From NCBI GenBank assembly GCA_037975125.1, contig JAJQOW010000014.1, forward strand, positions 17,497,264-17,561,263: 64,000 bases of DNA, written 5' to 3'. Within the stretch, counting starts at the first letter, position 1. Each line of letters begins with the position of its first letter. The translations under genes and the position numbers were made by a program. Below the pieces are notes generated by a model that searched no databases, was not told the origin of the DNA, and saw nothing but the letters and a program-made list of their open reading frames with translations. Below, in pieces: positions 44,401 to 57,000 of this stretch. This DNA comes from Latrodectus hesperus (lineage: Eukaryota > Arthropoda > Arachnida > Araneae > Theridiidae).

Positions 44401-45960
44401 GAGTGTTCAGAATGTAAGTTACATTTGTTCTGCCAGAGCGATGACATCATTGTGTGAGAAGAGTGACACTTGCACAGAATATAATTGAGTTTCCATTTCA
44501 GATTGAATTGTTGATTTGTGATACAATAAAAAATGGCGCATCATCTAGTAACTTACTCCAATCTTAATCAAAGTTCCTGAGAACAGTATATTTTTGTAGG
44601 CAAAATGTTTAAAAAGTACAGAGATTCATTGTGAAATATTAGCAATATCTGGGCCATGGGCAATGTCACGCCCAGCTATTGCGAAATGGTGCCAGCAGTT
44701 GGAAGATGACCGCACTGACTTGACTGATGAAAAAAGCTGAGGGAGGCTAACGACAATGAACACATTATACATGGTATAGTGGGTGGAAGTATTTATTCTC
44801 ACCAATTATAGACAGAGCATAGCACTCATTGAGCAGAAGTTGGAAATATCTGTTGGCAGTATTCATTTTATCATCCGTTGCCAACTAGATTATTGAAAAT
44901 TGTTTTCGTAATGAGTTCCATATTCTTTGAGTTCCAAATATAAAGGAGCAAGGTTTTCAGCTTTTCTGGAATTCCTACAATGTTATTCTGCTGAAGGCAA
45001 TAATTTCTTAAGCCACATCATTGCAGGTGATGAGATGTTGGTGCATCATTTCACTCAAATGAAGCAAGTGTTGATGCAATGGAGACACACATTATCACCT
45101 GTGAGAGCAAAATCCAAAGTCCTCCCATCTACCAGTACAGGCATGGCTACTGTGTTTTTATATTGTGAAGGAATTGTTTTTATCAAGTTTATGTGGAAGG
45201 GCACAACAGGTAAAATTTTACCATGTAGTTACCCTTGGCGAAATTTTAAAAAAAATCGCAAGGGTGACCATATGCTGAATTTTCAATTGGGAAAAACAGC
45301 GGGAGGAAAATGACTGAAATAGTGACAAATATTTCATACATTGTTGGTATCTAACAATATGCTCAACTAATTTTACAAAATTAACAAAAAGTGCAGATTT
45401 ATAGATTTCAAACATCAATGGTAAAATAATAAGTTGATATGTTAAATTATCCATAAAATTTTTTGATTAAATTTTATATTAATGAATCTTAATTGCTAAA
45501 TATTCATGAAAAATTAATGACAAATAGGGTTGCAAAATACTAGCTTGCCGGGTTTCCAGTAAAAATGTTCGCTAAATTTGGCGTCAAAAAAACATGCCAA
45601 GTACAGTAAATCTGATCCCGCACAACCATTAATACTGAGTCCTACTTCAAAACATTAAGTGGTTTGTGCAAATATGAAAATAAGCAAAGTGGAAAGTTAA
45701 GTAAAGACATTGTCCTCCTGTACTATTGTTCAAGACCTCACATGGCATGCACAGCACAGGATTTGTCTCGCAGTTTTGGATGGAAGATCTGGAAGCATTC
45801 ATTGTACAGTTTCGATCTGGTGCCTTGCACCTTTCATGTGTTCGACAAGCTCAAAAAACATTTAGGTAGAAGACAATTTTCCAACCAGGGTTAGTTCTGC
45901 ATTCCGACAAATGTCTATAGCGACTGGAAGATTATATAAAGAAGTAGTGTGTTGTATGTA
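44401..45960 (+). pseudogene. Mariner-type transposase relic, interrupted
   Basis: Broken + strand frames resemble a DD34D mariner transposase: KSTEIHCEILAIS and AKWCQQLEDDRTDLTDE (N-terminal region), AGDEMLVHHFT (first Asp), MQWRHTLSPVRAKSK, ATVFLYCEGIVFIKFMWKGTT, then after an insertion TINTESYFKTLSGL, RPHMA and YSFDLVPCTFHVF (third Asp). The second Asp motif HDNARPH has become YYCSRPH, so it is inactive. Stops occur in the first third. The right terminal repeat is not recognisable; the left end may start at GAGTGTTCAGAATG. Confidence 0.8.
45208..45619. mobile_element. 412-bp insertion in the mariner relic
   Basis: The segment interrupts the transposase between KGTT and TINTES and is flanked by 7-bp direct repeats GCACAAC (45201-45207 and 45620-45626). 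Inside the left end, TTACCCTTG and CAAGGGTGA form a short inverted pair. No coding capacity; family unknown. Confidence 0.6.
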
Positions 45961-45994
45961 TGTGTGTCATATTGTATTATAACATACTTCTAGA

Positions 45995-46265
45995 AGGAGG
46001 CTGTGATGGCCTGGTTAGTTATGGCATCTTTTTCCTTATCAGAAGGTAGAAAGTTCAAATTCTGGCTTAATTGAAGATCCATCGTTTTCGCTAAAAGTGG
46101 GCATGCTCGATACCTCTGGGGTGTCATGCAAAACATCAGGGGTCTTCTGCTTAGTTCCTACTTCAAAATCACTAAGACTTCACCCGGCTGCTTCTGTCTA
46201 ACTGGTAGATTCCAACTCAGTGCTAGGTACAGGGGAAGCATATAGGTGCAACTACAGTTCTCCGT
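45995..46265 (+). repeat. Degenerate tRNA-derived SINE, family D
   Basis: A tRNA-like head (GGCTGTGATGGCCTGGTTAG, then AAGTTCAAATTCT as box B) is followed by a less AT-rich body containing GGGGTGTCATGCAAAACATC and ending near TGCTAGGTACAGG. Confidence 0.55.
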
Positions 46266-48440
46266 AAAGTATTTTTTGACTCACATTGTTCGAGTTTAAC
46301 TTACTTTTTGAATGTCTCTAGTATTAAAGTCCACTGGTGAAGTTTAAATAGAATGATGTTGAATCTTTTATTAAAATATTTAAGTATTGTTTCTTTATAA
46401 TATTTTAAATTTTCCCACTTGAAGTATGGATGTTTTTAATGATTTGAAATATTTATATTTAACTTCTTCCACCTTAAGTTTGACTCCTGGTTAGGAAGAA
46501 AACCTAGGTTGCTCATTTAACTGAAGTTAATGCTTAATACCATTAGTTTTATATAAAATCTCAATTAAAAATTCAAGTATTTGTTCTAAAATACAAATCT
46601 TGCTTCAGACTAAGGATTTAGTCAAAAGTGTTCTTGTCTTATATGCATATAATAAAATTTTTAAATTTGAATTGTAGCAATAACATAAATTTCAGAATAC
46701 ATAACTTTAAAAAAACATTCCAACTTACGATTTAAGCTAATAATTTTGAACAAAAGAAGTTCTTGCATATTATCTTGGTAGCCATTTCTACAAAAATTTT
46801 TTAAACATTGTAATTTAGCATCATGTAAGTTAAAAACTGTTTTTATTTGTTTATTTCATTGAAGTTAAAAGTTAATTGTTATGTTTTTTCTTAACATTAA
46901 AAAAAATTGCTATACTTGATGACATTTTTTGGTTAAAATGGTAAATTGGATAATATTTAAGGACCAAAAAATGTGATGCCAGATTAAATTTTGTTTGTTT
47001 AACTTACAGTAATTTATAAATAAAAGATATATATTTAAAATATTGTTCATGCCAAAAGTATTACCAAACTAGTTTTTGTTTTTAAGTGTCTTAGAGATTT
47101 CTTTAGTGATGTGTAAATTTAATTGTGTCATCTCATTAGTTTTAAAAAAATTTTCATTTGGCAATAAATAACATTCTCATTGAATCACTTCCTAATTATA
47201 ACATGTTCCATTCAGGTAACCAATGAAAACTGGCGCTTATAGATTTGCTACTTAGATACAGTTTTCAGCTCAAGAATTTTAACTTGAGCTGAAACCTCTT
47301 ACCATTGCAACAAAAGCAGTATGTCATGGTAGGAGACAGTATTAGTAAATTTTGATTTCAAAATCTTATCTCAATGAATAAAAATTGTAATAATTTTTCT
47401 GAGTGAAAACTAAATTTTTTCTTGGTAGGGTAATAATAAATCAATTAGATTTGTTAATCATGTCTGTGCTTCTACTAATTATCCAACATTTGTTAAAAAA
47501 TAATGGATTGAATTCACTCCTACATTTTTTAAAAAACTGGAATGAAATACATAAATGATCTGACCTTTATAATTTTGAAATCGTGTAATTGATTAATAAG
47601 TAGGTTTTTAAATATCATAACTGATATTATAAGATAAATTTTGATTCATAACTGAAATTATTGCTATGTGAATCTGCAAGAAAGTTTAAATTTTTAATAA
47701 AATTTACACCAGAGATTGATATTTAATTCTATTTTAATTTCAGTTCATATGATTTTATTACTTATTTGTATTTTTTACAACCAATTGCAGAAAATATTTG
47801 GTTTATCTAACATACTAAATTGCTACATTATGTTTGTTCTAAAGTTGTTCAATTTCTCTTGTAGAATTTTATGAAATTTACATAATCATATACCAATTTT
47901 AGTATTTTTAATCACAATAGTGTGTTTTTTGTGTTTGCGTTATCCATGCTTCCTTTTAAAATCTAAAAGTATTGCGAAAGCAATTTAAGGGTTCCTCTGC
48001 AAACGATGCATTTGTGAGTAGCTTTCCTTATCAACTTTATGAATACTTACTTTTTACACTATATATAAAACTTTAAAATAAGTTACAATTATTTTAATGA
48101 AATCAATTTGTAGAGTTCTGAATGCTTTTAATCTCAAATCTTAATGCATATTCCTATACAATATAATATATTTCTGAGTAAAATTGGTTTAGGATACTAC
48201 AATTATAAGTTCTTAAAATGTTCTTGATTTATATTGTAAACCTCAATGGGTTCTAATTTTTTTGTAACCAAGGATAAAATAATTTATCATATTTTTGTTT
48301 TTTACTTTTTTAAATGATTATATTCTATTAGTTAATTGATCCATATAAATTATTGCATTTATTATTTATTACTAAGCTCTTTTCAAATATGATACTTTTG
48401 AAGTTAAATAGACACTTTTTCCTCATGGTTCTTTTTCAAT
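46266..48440. other. Upstream region of the VMA21-like gene
   Basis: T-rich on the + strand, without coding exons. AATCTTTTAG at 48438-48447 could be the acceptor of a 5'UTR intron; the first exon would lie upstream but is not recognisable. Confidence 0.35.
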
Positions 48441-48476
48441 CTTTTAGGATTGACTGTATTTCAATAATAAATCAAA

Positions 48477-48725
48477 ATGGCTGTTAAATCAAGAAATCCT
48501 TTGGTGATACTAATGTTTTACAGTATCATGATGGTGACATTACCTATCGTGTCTTTTTTCGTAACTCAGTATAGTGTTGAAAAATATTTTGATGTGTCAA
48601 ACTCACGTAGCTATATATATGCTACTGCAGTTAGTGTTGTTGTTGTCCACATTATACTTGGATTTTTCGTTTATACTGCTTATAAAGATGATAAAGTTGT
48701 TCCTGTGGGAGAAAAGGAAGATTAA
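48477..48725 (+). CDS. VMA21: VMA21-like V-ATPase assembly factor
   Basis: An 82-residue protein resembling VMA21, the small membrane protein of the endoplasmic reticulum that helps assemble the V0 sector of the vacuolar ATPase. It has two hydrophobic segments: roughly residues 9-29 (LVILMFYSIMMVTLPIVSFF) and 48-68. The second contains YIYATAVSVVVVHIILGFFV, close to YFYAAIVAVVAVHVVLALFV in human VMA21, preceded by the family's SN.SY motif. The C-terminus is charged (KDD...EKED). An in-frame TAA 9 bases upstream of the ATG fixes the start. The coding sequence is uninterrupted, whereas the human gene is split. It is shorter at the N-terminus than human VMA21 (101 residues). The symbol rests on motif recognition. 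Confidence 0.85.
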   Translation: MAVKSRNPLVILMFYSIMMVTLPIVSFFVTQYSVEKYFDVSNSRSYIYATAVSVVVVHIILGFFVYTAYKDDKVVPVGEKED

Positions 48726-49937
48726 AATCTTTTTGCCTTTATTTATATTACTTATACCAGAAATTTTAGTATAGTATATGGTGGTTTTTCCAAAAAATTA
48801 AGTTATATGTAAGTAAGTGCAGCATATTCTTGTTTAATTCATATGTTATTCAGGACAATTGATTGTGGTTTCTTATATATTTCTACATAGCTATTATCAA
48901 ATGTTCCTTTCTTTTACTGAGAATTTTATTTGTTGTCATGATAATCTAGTTTTGATTTTTATTGTAAAAGATAAGTAATTATTTTGATACATGTAATAAC
49001 AGATAACTAACAAAATATGTAGAAGATTTCAAATATGAAATAATTATATTTTGTTAACATTTTTTTTGCATAGAATGTTAATAATCATTTTGATTATAAA
49101 TAATTTTAACCTATTGAGGCTTTTTATATTTTGTGAATATAAATATATATACACACACAAATAAATAATTATTATTTACTGAATTTTGTACCATTAAAGA
49201 TTTTTCTAATTAAAATAGAAAATTGGGAAAATATTTTTTCCCATTTGATGAATGAAAATTTATTTTAAAATTATTTTGTGTATTCATATTATGTTAATGC
49301 ATTCAAATAGTTTATATATTATATATATTTATATGTGAAAATTTTGTATATAAATGTTATTGGCCTTCATTATTTTTAAATTCTAAAATATTTACATGCG
49401 AACATCGGCATATATGTATATTATAAATATTTGTATTTGTTACTTGATATTTAACATAGATAATAATTTTTAATTTTTTATATGAAATTGTTCAAAATTT
49501 TAACTTCTTTAATATTATTATATTTATCTTTGATTTTAGAATTGGTTTCATTATTATGAAAGTTTTCACTGCTCTTTTTTTGTTGTCAAATCCAGTTAAT
49601 ATCTGTCGTTATTAATTGGCAAAATTAATCATAAAAGAATTTAAGAAACTTTTATGATTATTAGTCTTTGAATAATATACATTTCTTTTCTTTTTAATTT
49701 CTATATATTGCTCTATAATCATAGAAATTATTACATTAGGTTTACATCTTTTTATTAAATTTTTCATTACTTAAATGTCAACTATAAAATGTTTTCACTA
49801 TTTACAATTGTATCTTTGCTTTAAAGCAAAACACCTATAGTTTTAATATTGTAGGATAAGGAATATTTTTATGTTGAAAATTATATTTAATTTAAGACTT
49901 AATAATAATTGAAATTATAATTTAATAATTTTATCAA

Positions 49938-50200
49938 CACATTCGCTGCCACTGAAACCCTGAGCGTATCATCGCTACCTCGTATGCCAGCGATGCTGTG
50001 GACAATGATATTTGTTTTTAGTATGACAGTAAAGTTTAAAGAAGAGATTTTTGAAGCATGTTAGTGAAATATTTGTTTTACAGTTTATTGTGTAGTTTCT
50101 AAAATTAGTATTTAAATTTTTTATGTGGATTCTTAAAGATAGGGAACAAAAAATTCAGCTTCTGAGGATAAATATATAAATTTTATTGGCAGCAAATGTG
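49938..50200. mobile_element. piggyBac-like MITE
   Basis: A 263-bp segment with terminal inverted repeats CACATT[CT]GCTGCCA, flanked on the right by TTAA (50201-50204) and on the left by the near match TCAA. TTAA duplications are typical of piggyBac elements. Inside the left end, ATCGCTACC and CCAGCGATG form a subterminal inverted pair. No coding capacity. Confidence 0.65.
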
Positions 50201-52863
50201 TTAATAATTGAAGTAATTGTTCTTGTAATTACAGCACCTGTCAAAATATGAAACTGTTTATTGATAATACAATTTTCTTTTCTCAGAAAACTTTATTTCC
50301 ATATTATGTTAATGCATTCAAATTATATATTTTTTGATATTTTTCATTTTTTGTGATCTTGTAATTTTAATCCATTCTTCTAAAATATTTATTGTGAATG
50401 ATTACCTTTAATTCCTTCTTTTCTCTTCTCAAATGCTTTATATTTTCATTTAATTAATATATTTTATGTGCTTTTCTCTTTTACCCATTCTATTATTATT
50501 TACTCTCAGTCAATGCAGTATAACTCTGTAAGTATATATACTATAATTTGCTAACTATTTCTCTAGAAAAATTTTGTAGTTATCTATTGTATGAGATTTT
50601 AAATTGTTTGGAATAGTTAAAGATGTTTTCTGAAAGGTCTTGTATATATTTTTGATAATCTCGGTGATTCTAATTTTTTAGTAATTTTTAAACCATATTT
50701 TTTGTAATTTATGTATAATCAAGCAAGTTTGAATAACCACAATATTTGCTGCTACCCAAATTTATTAAGTTTCTAGTCATTTCTTGTGTATGAATTGTAA
50801 TATATTTTGTTAAAAATGTGAAACCTATAAAAATTTGTTTTTGATCTTAGAATTTCTGATTCAGAATTGGATTCATTCCTATTAGCTTGATGTTGAAATA
50901 TGATTAATTTTTATAAGAATAATTCAAAGCTTGTATTTTTAAAAAATAGTATTTATTTTTTAAAACAGATTTTTCTTTAATAACTTGTATATGCTAAGCA
51001 CTAGGTGTGCATTATATTTACTTTTGTATTTAGGTAAAAAAAGTTTTTATTTTAACTAATGCAAAAATTTTGTTACTTTTATAAACAGTTTAAAGTTAAG
51101 AAAAGTGAATATACATGGATATAAGTATTCCTAGTAATTTTTAAGGCTTTTAAACAGTGATTTTCAAATTGCTATTTTAAGCATTGAAATTATTTTTCAG
51201 ACTTGTGATTATATAGATTGAGGTTATTTGCTTACAAGTTTTTTTTTTGATGAGCTTTTATATTTTTATCAATTATCTCAGTAAATTATTTTTAATTAAT
51301 CCTTTATTTCTGTAACATTTTTTTCAAATTTTGTTTTCTCCTTTAAACCTGTGCACTTTTAATATTTTAATAGGTTTCATATTTTGATTAATTTTTTAAG
51401 TGTTGTTTATATAACACAAAATTTAATATCTTTGAAATGTGTGAATAATATTCTTATAATAGATTTATTGTTGAAAAGCAACATTGATCTCAGTTTTTGT
51501 TTGTGATTGTCCCAATTTGAGTGTTTCTGCAATTACCAGGGCCTTGCAGTTTAATATCTCACATAAGTACAAACCATATAAATACCTTATCTAGATGAAA
51601 CCTTTTTCTGGTTATAAAATTGTATTTCAACAAACTTATGAAATCAATTTTAGATAGTAGTGAAAACCAAATATGTTATTTGGATGACACTATTTTTATC
51701 AGCATTTCTTAAATTTGGTATTTATTTATTTTATGTGAATACATATTTGTTTTATGTTTATGTCTACTTATCAAATTTATGCACTATTTTTTAAAAGTAA
51801 AACAAATTAATTATTTTAGAGTTGGAATATTAATTATTGAATGTGGTATGCATATTTTTTTACTGGCAATGTTTGGAAAAGTGAATGAGTAAAATTTCAT
51901 ATCAGCTTAAAATATTTAGAGAAAATATTTTGCAATTATTACTGTCAAAGTTTTGCAAAATGTTTTATTTTTTAAAAATAGTGTACATAATTATGAATGT
52001 TACAACAATTGTATACTTTATTGCAATAATTTTGGTAGCAGCAGAAATATTTGTTATTTATGATTTAAGTTTCCCTACTTATTTTCTTTCTGAAAATGAA
52101 TTTATGTATTTTAAGTTTCCTTTACTATTTTTATGCTGTAAATTAATTCAAAAAGCACATTGAGGTAAAAGCTAGTGAATATTGGCATGCAGTTTATATT
52201 TTGAATGCAATATGAAAGAAGTGTGTGAAAAAAATTTTAATAGTTTTTTTTGTAATATTTAAACAATATTTTTTACACTAATAAAAAATTACAATAATTT
52301 GAAATAGTTGGCTTTAATTTTTATTAAATTTTCCTAAAATATAAGTTGAATAGTATGTTAAATGCTGATTATAAAAAGTTAAAAAGATTAGAAATATATT
52401 ACTGGTTTGTTATAAGAACTTAATAGGGAATTTGAAGTTGTCTTTGCTGCTTAAATATTTTTTCATTTAAAAATTAATTTAAAATGATGTTCTGTTATCT
52501 ATATAAATTTCTACACTCGAATAAGAATTCTTTCATATGTGCATTAATTTTAACATTGTATAACTATTTTAGTTCTCTTAAGGGAAATTTATTTGTCTAA
52601 TAATAGCAATATTCTTTAATTTTCCTTCAATGAAATTCCTTTAATCATCAAAATTTCTTGCAGAATATGCTGTCATTTATCATAAATGAATGTTTATAGT
52701 AATATGGGCAAACTTTATAATAATAAGAGATATTACACATATAGATGCACACATTTTTTATTGTCTTAAATTCAACATTTCAGTATATACATTTTTTGGT
52801 TATGAAATAATAATTTCTCTTTGTACAGATCTGTTTTCTATTATCTGTTGACTAGATTTCTAC

Positions 52864-52888
52864 AATAAAACTTGACATTTTTAATAAA
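52864..52888 (+). terminator. Candidate poly(A) signals
   Basis: Two AATAAA hexamers 13 bases apart, with a TTTTGTTTTTTATG stretch 20-30 bases downstream. Confidence 0.35.
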
Positions 52889-53880
52889 AGCTTTTTACTG
52901 AAGAACCAGTTTTGTTTTTTATGATTATGTACACATTTTTACATATAATGTTTTTATTAAATTTAGAAACATTTTTCTCTCTTAATATTATTTTAAAATC
53001 ATTTATTAGGTTTTTAATATTTAAGTATTGTTCTTCAATGAAATTTCAGCTACATTTTTACTAAAGTTCCTGAATAAATGTTTTTTAAGAAGAGTAAAAA
53101 TTTTTGAATTAAGTTTGGATAAGAGTTAAGAAAACTAAAAAACATGAATACAAAAAATTAAATTTGAGTTTCTTAAATTCCTACAAAAAAGTGACTAAAT
53201 TTTGATTTCTTTTCATATTCATTTATTAGGTATTACTTAATTATTACTATTTATATCAATGAAAATTTATAAATAATTAAATATATAATAGTGTCTAATT
53301 ATTTAATAATTTATATTAGAGGCTTTTCATTACCAAATACAAATAAAATTATATGAATATGATTATAAAGTATATCAAATCTGCATTTTAATATTTTTTA
53401 AAAGAGTTTTATGGGATTTTGATGAAAATTTTACCTATTAACAAGGAGGAATATTGTAAAATTTTTAATATTTGTATACAAAATTTTATATTACTATTTA
53501 TAAAACATTAAATTACTGTTTTAATTACTTATATTTAATTTTTATCAATGTCAAGTTTTATATAATGTAACCATAAATGCATGCACATAAAAAGTAAATG
53601 AATATTTTGAAGGTACATGAAATCTTTCATTTATCGAAGCTCCTTAGATATAAACATTTCTTGGATATTTAAGAAACTTAAAAATTCAGCTATTTTCGCA
53701 TCCATAGATTTCTATTACTCCATTATAAGTGTTGCCACAACATTAACTGGAATTATGCATCCAGACAATTATTAAAAGTTTATAAAGTATGTAAAAGTTT
53801 TAAGTTTTTATCAAATGGTTGAGATGTTTCTGAAAAAAGGCTGCATTAACTTTTGATTACTTTCTTATTAAAATTGTATG

Positions 53881-54075
53881 TTACACTTCTAAATCAGTCA
53901 TGACCCAGTGGATGTCAGAAAATATGTCACATGTCTTCTGCTCTGTGTCTTCAAATTCCTGTTCAGCATCTCTGGTAGTGTGCCTTGATAAGGAAAGTGG
54001 ACAGGGTAACATTTCAGGCATCACAGAATGGTGAGTTATGAGGGCGATGAGGCTTGTGAACTCTTTAGTAAATCC
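53881..54075 (-). CDS. SH2 protein, terminal exon
   Basis: 65 codons including TAA (complement of 53881-53883). It starts after TATTTCTAG with GFTKEFTSLIALITHHSVMP and ends VMTDLEV. It completes the SH2 fold (helix B and last strand), which confirms the link with exon 55181-55352. Confidence 0.85.
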   Translation of the reverse strand, partial: GFTKEFTSLIALITHHSVMPEMLPCPLSLSRHTTRDAEQEFEDTEQKTCDIFSDIHWVMTDLEV

Positions 54076-57000
54076 CTAGAAATACAATTGTGCTTGTCAG
54101 TTGTGGTTGATGAAAGTATTAAAATTTTTAGCAATCATTTCGCAAAGATGCACACTGATGTTGAATTTAAATGAATAATTACTATTGTTATGAGAAACTA
54201 AATCTATGTTAAGTTGGGAAGTGACATACTAATGAGTAAAGAAGTATTTAATCAGATAAAGAACGATGTTTACAGGCTGACGTTATCAGAAACAAAATGA
54301 GAGGGCAGGTGTAAGTGCGATTGGCCATCTGCCAATCTTTAAAAACCCAATGCAATCCTTGATTCGACCGATCGAATTAGATATTCGAATATTCATGCAT
54401 TCCTGTTTTAAGTGAATTGTGTGTGAAAATATATAAGTTTGATTACTATAAAATCATTTTTGTCGCCTACAACACCGTATGGAAAAGTTATGGTTAAAAC
54501 TGGTGACTTTGCATAGACTGACCATAGTACGAAAGTGTATGCTAAAACCACTGCTTATTCCAAGCTTCATTTATAATAACTTGCCACAAATGGTTTCTAA
54601 ACATATTTAAATTTTTATTCTTTATTTATTTTAAATCACTATGATTTTCAAAAATATTTTTAATAAAAGATAAAAATGCAGATATTTTCTTTTATCTCCT
54701 TCATATTATTTCTTTTTATCTCTGAGATATTTTATTGAAAAATCAACTATCAAGTTAATATCTTTGTAATTGAAATATCTTGCTTATCATTTTTTTAACT
54801 TATGAAAATATTTCAATCAGATAATACTTCAGTAATGATTATAAATAAATTACAGATAAGATAATATAAAAAAATTTCCTCGTGCTATTTTTTTTTCTTA
54901 TCTGTAACCTGAAAATAATTATTATCGTGTACTGATATTAATTTATAAAATTTGAATATTGATAAATTTGTTTAGTCGAAAACATTGAGTAAGGATTTAT
55001 TTTTTCATTAATCTATTTGATCTTTTTTCATTATTATATATATTATTGTAAGCTTTAGAAAAATGTGGGAAACATTACGAATATGTATTAAAAGATATAT
55101 CTCACGTGACTAAAATCGTTGGTATATCTGAGTCAGCATATTTCCGTTAATTTCTATCGCTATATTTTACAGACATTTACCTTTATTTTATATCCCTTGT
55201 TTGTGCGGAGAATTAAGTAATGGGCGATTCCATCCGGGTTCTTTCCTGGGGGCACTCTAAGCGATAGGGCGTAACATCCTGGCTTAGTAGTGCTTTCTCG
55301 TACAATGAAAGTACCTTCCGGTTTCTCTGCCAATACTTCTAGTGCAATTTCTCTAAAGAAAAAAAAAAAAAGGAATCGCATTTATGAATTTAGCTGGTTA
55401 AAAATAATTTTCAACGTAATACATACCTTTGACTAAGTCAGTGCCATTCGTCATTAAAAATAAAAAAAATTTTCGTATTCATCTAAATACAATTGTAAGT
55501 AAATATTTCTGTGATTATATTCTAATTTATAAATTATGTCAATATCCATGTTACATTATTTTATGAACTATTTTTTTCTTTATTGTGAACTAGAAACATA
55601 ATCATTTGAAAAATTTAGTAATTGAATAATTGCTATCATAAAGGTTTAAATCATGGTAAGATATTTTTACGAAGCATAATTGAGATTTTATTTTAAATTG
55701 TACTAATTGTGAGAATTAAACTCGGTGGTTCTGTGGTTACGTTTCGCACTCACAAGTCACAGGTCCCAGATTCGGCCTGAAATCTGGGCAAAATCAAGCA
55801 TGCTTGGGAATTAAAAACACTGGAAGTTTCGCGTTAAACTGACTACCTAATCGGGGATACATGTCCTTTGCACTCTCGGTCATGAAAACAGACATGGACA
55901 ATGTAGGCCTTGTCCCATGGGGTTGTCGTGCCACTGAGTTTAGTTACATGAAATACTAAAACTGAGTTGTATATTAAATAATATTTTGGCTATATATATT
56001 GAGGATTAGTATATTTAAACGCTGGCTAACGCTTGTTGAACGTTTGATTGGTCATGGATTTTCTTCTTCTTCTTCTTAGAGTTGGATTTGTATGTCATTG
56101 AGCACCTCTGCTTTTATCAGCATTTTGTACTGGTCATGGATTTTAGTAATGTGTCTGAGTCCACACACACACCACAATTATTGTGGTTTTTTTTTGGTTT
56201 GATTGGTACATTTGATTTTTTTGGTACATTGGTTTGATTAGCTGTCGCGTGAAAAATTTTGGGCTTAAAAAAGGTGAAATATTTGCTTGTTTTCCCACTA
56301 AAATATTTATTGTTTGAATAAGGTATTACATCTTTGTATTTTAAAAACTAAAAATTGATTTCGAGATATTTTTTGTAACAAAACTGTGTTCTATGATTAA
56401 CTTAATGCAGTCTCAACTTTTATTCTTGGTCTCTTATAAATAATTTTCACGGTTTAAGTGCTAAAAACTGCTTTATATTTAAAAACATTTTTATGTAGAC
56501 CTTGTAACTTAAGAAACTCACACATTTTTATGAAAACAAATAATATAAGCATGTTCATGATATTTATGTCAAACATGCTCTGTTTGCTAAAATTACATTT
56601 GATTATGATATTAATAGTTATGCTAAAGTTCTTAAAAGTTAAAAGAAAATGCTTGTTAAAGCTAAAATAGTGGTGAGCAGGTTTTGCAAACAAATTTACC
56701 ATATCTATAACTCTATTTTGATAAAATTTAAATTAAGTAAAACAAAAATTAAAAATGTTACTTTTGTTACTTATGACACTTGGACAAGCCAAGCTTGCTA
56801 TGCCGTTGGCTATGTGAATTTAAGTCAGTAGGATGCATTTTTCGTTTGTTTAAACCAGAGCACCACAAAGGTGAAAGTATGACTTTGCTCTAAACTCCTC
56901 CGATAGATGGCACCATCAAAGGATCCCGTCCTTCACTTTTGACAATAATCTAGAGGGGAGGAAATTTTCTCCAGACCATTATACCCATGGTAACTACTCA

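Larger units (their letters stand above)
48726..52900 (+). other. Possible long 3'UTR of the VMA21-like gene
   Basis: About 4 kb that is strongly T-rich on +, with no coding exon and one MITE. AATAAA hexamers at 52864-52869 and 52883-52888, followed by a T/GT-rich stretch, could be its end. The 92-codon ORF at 51885 shows no family resemblance. Inference only. Confidence 0.3.

Noticed and set aside
51885..52163. 92-codon + strand ORF
   Set aside because: Very AT-driven composition, no family resemblance, inside a T-rich noncoding stretch; probably chance.
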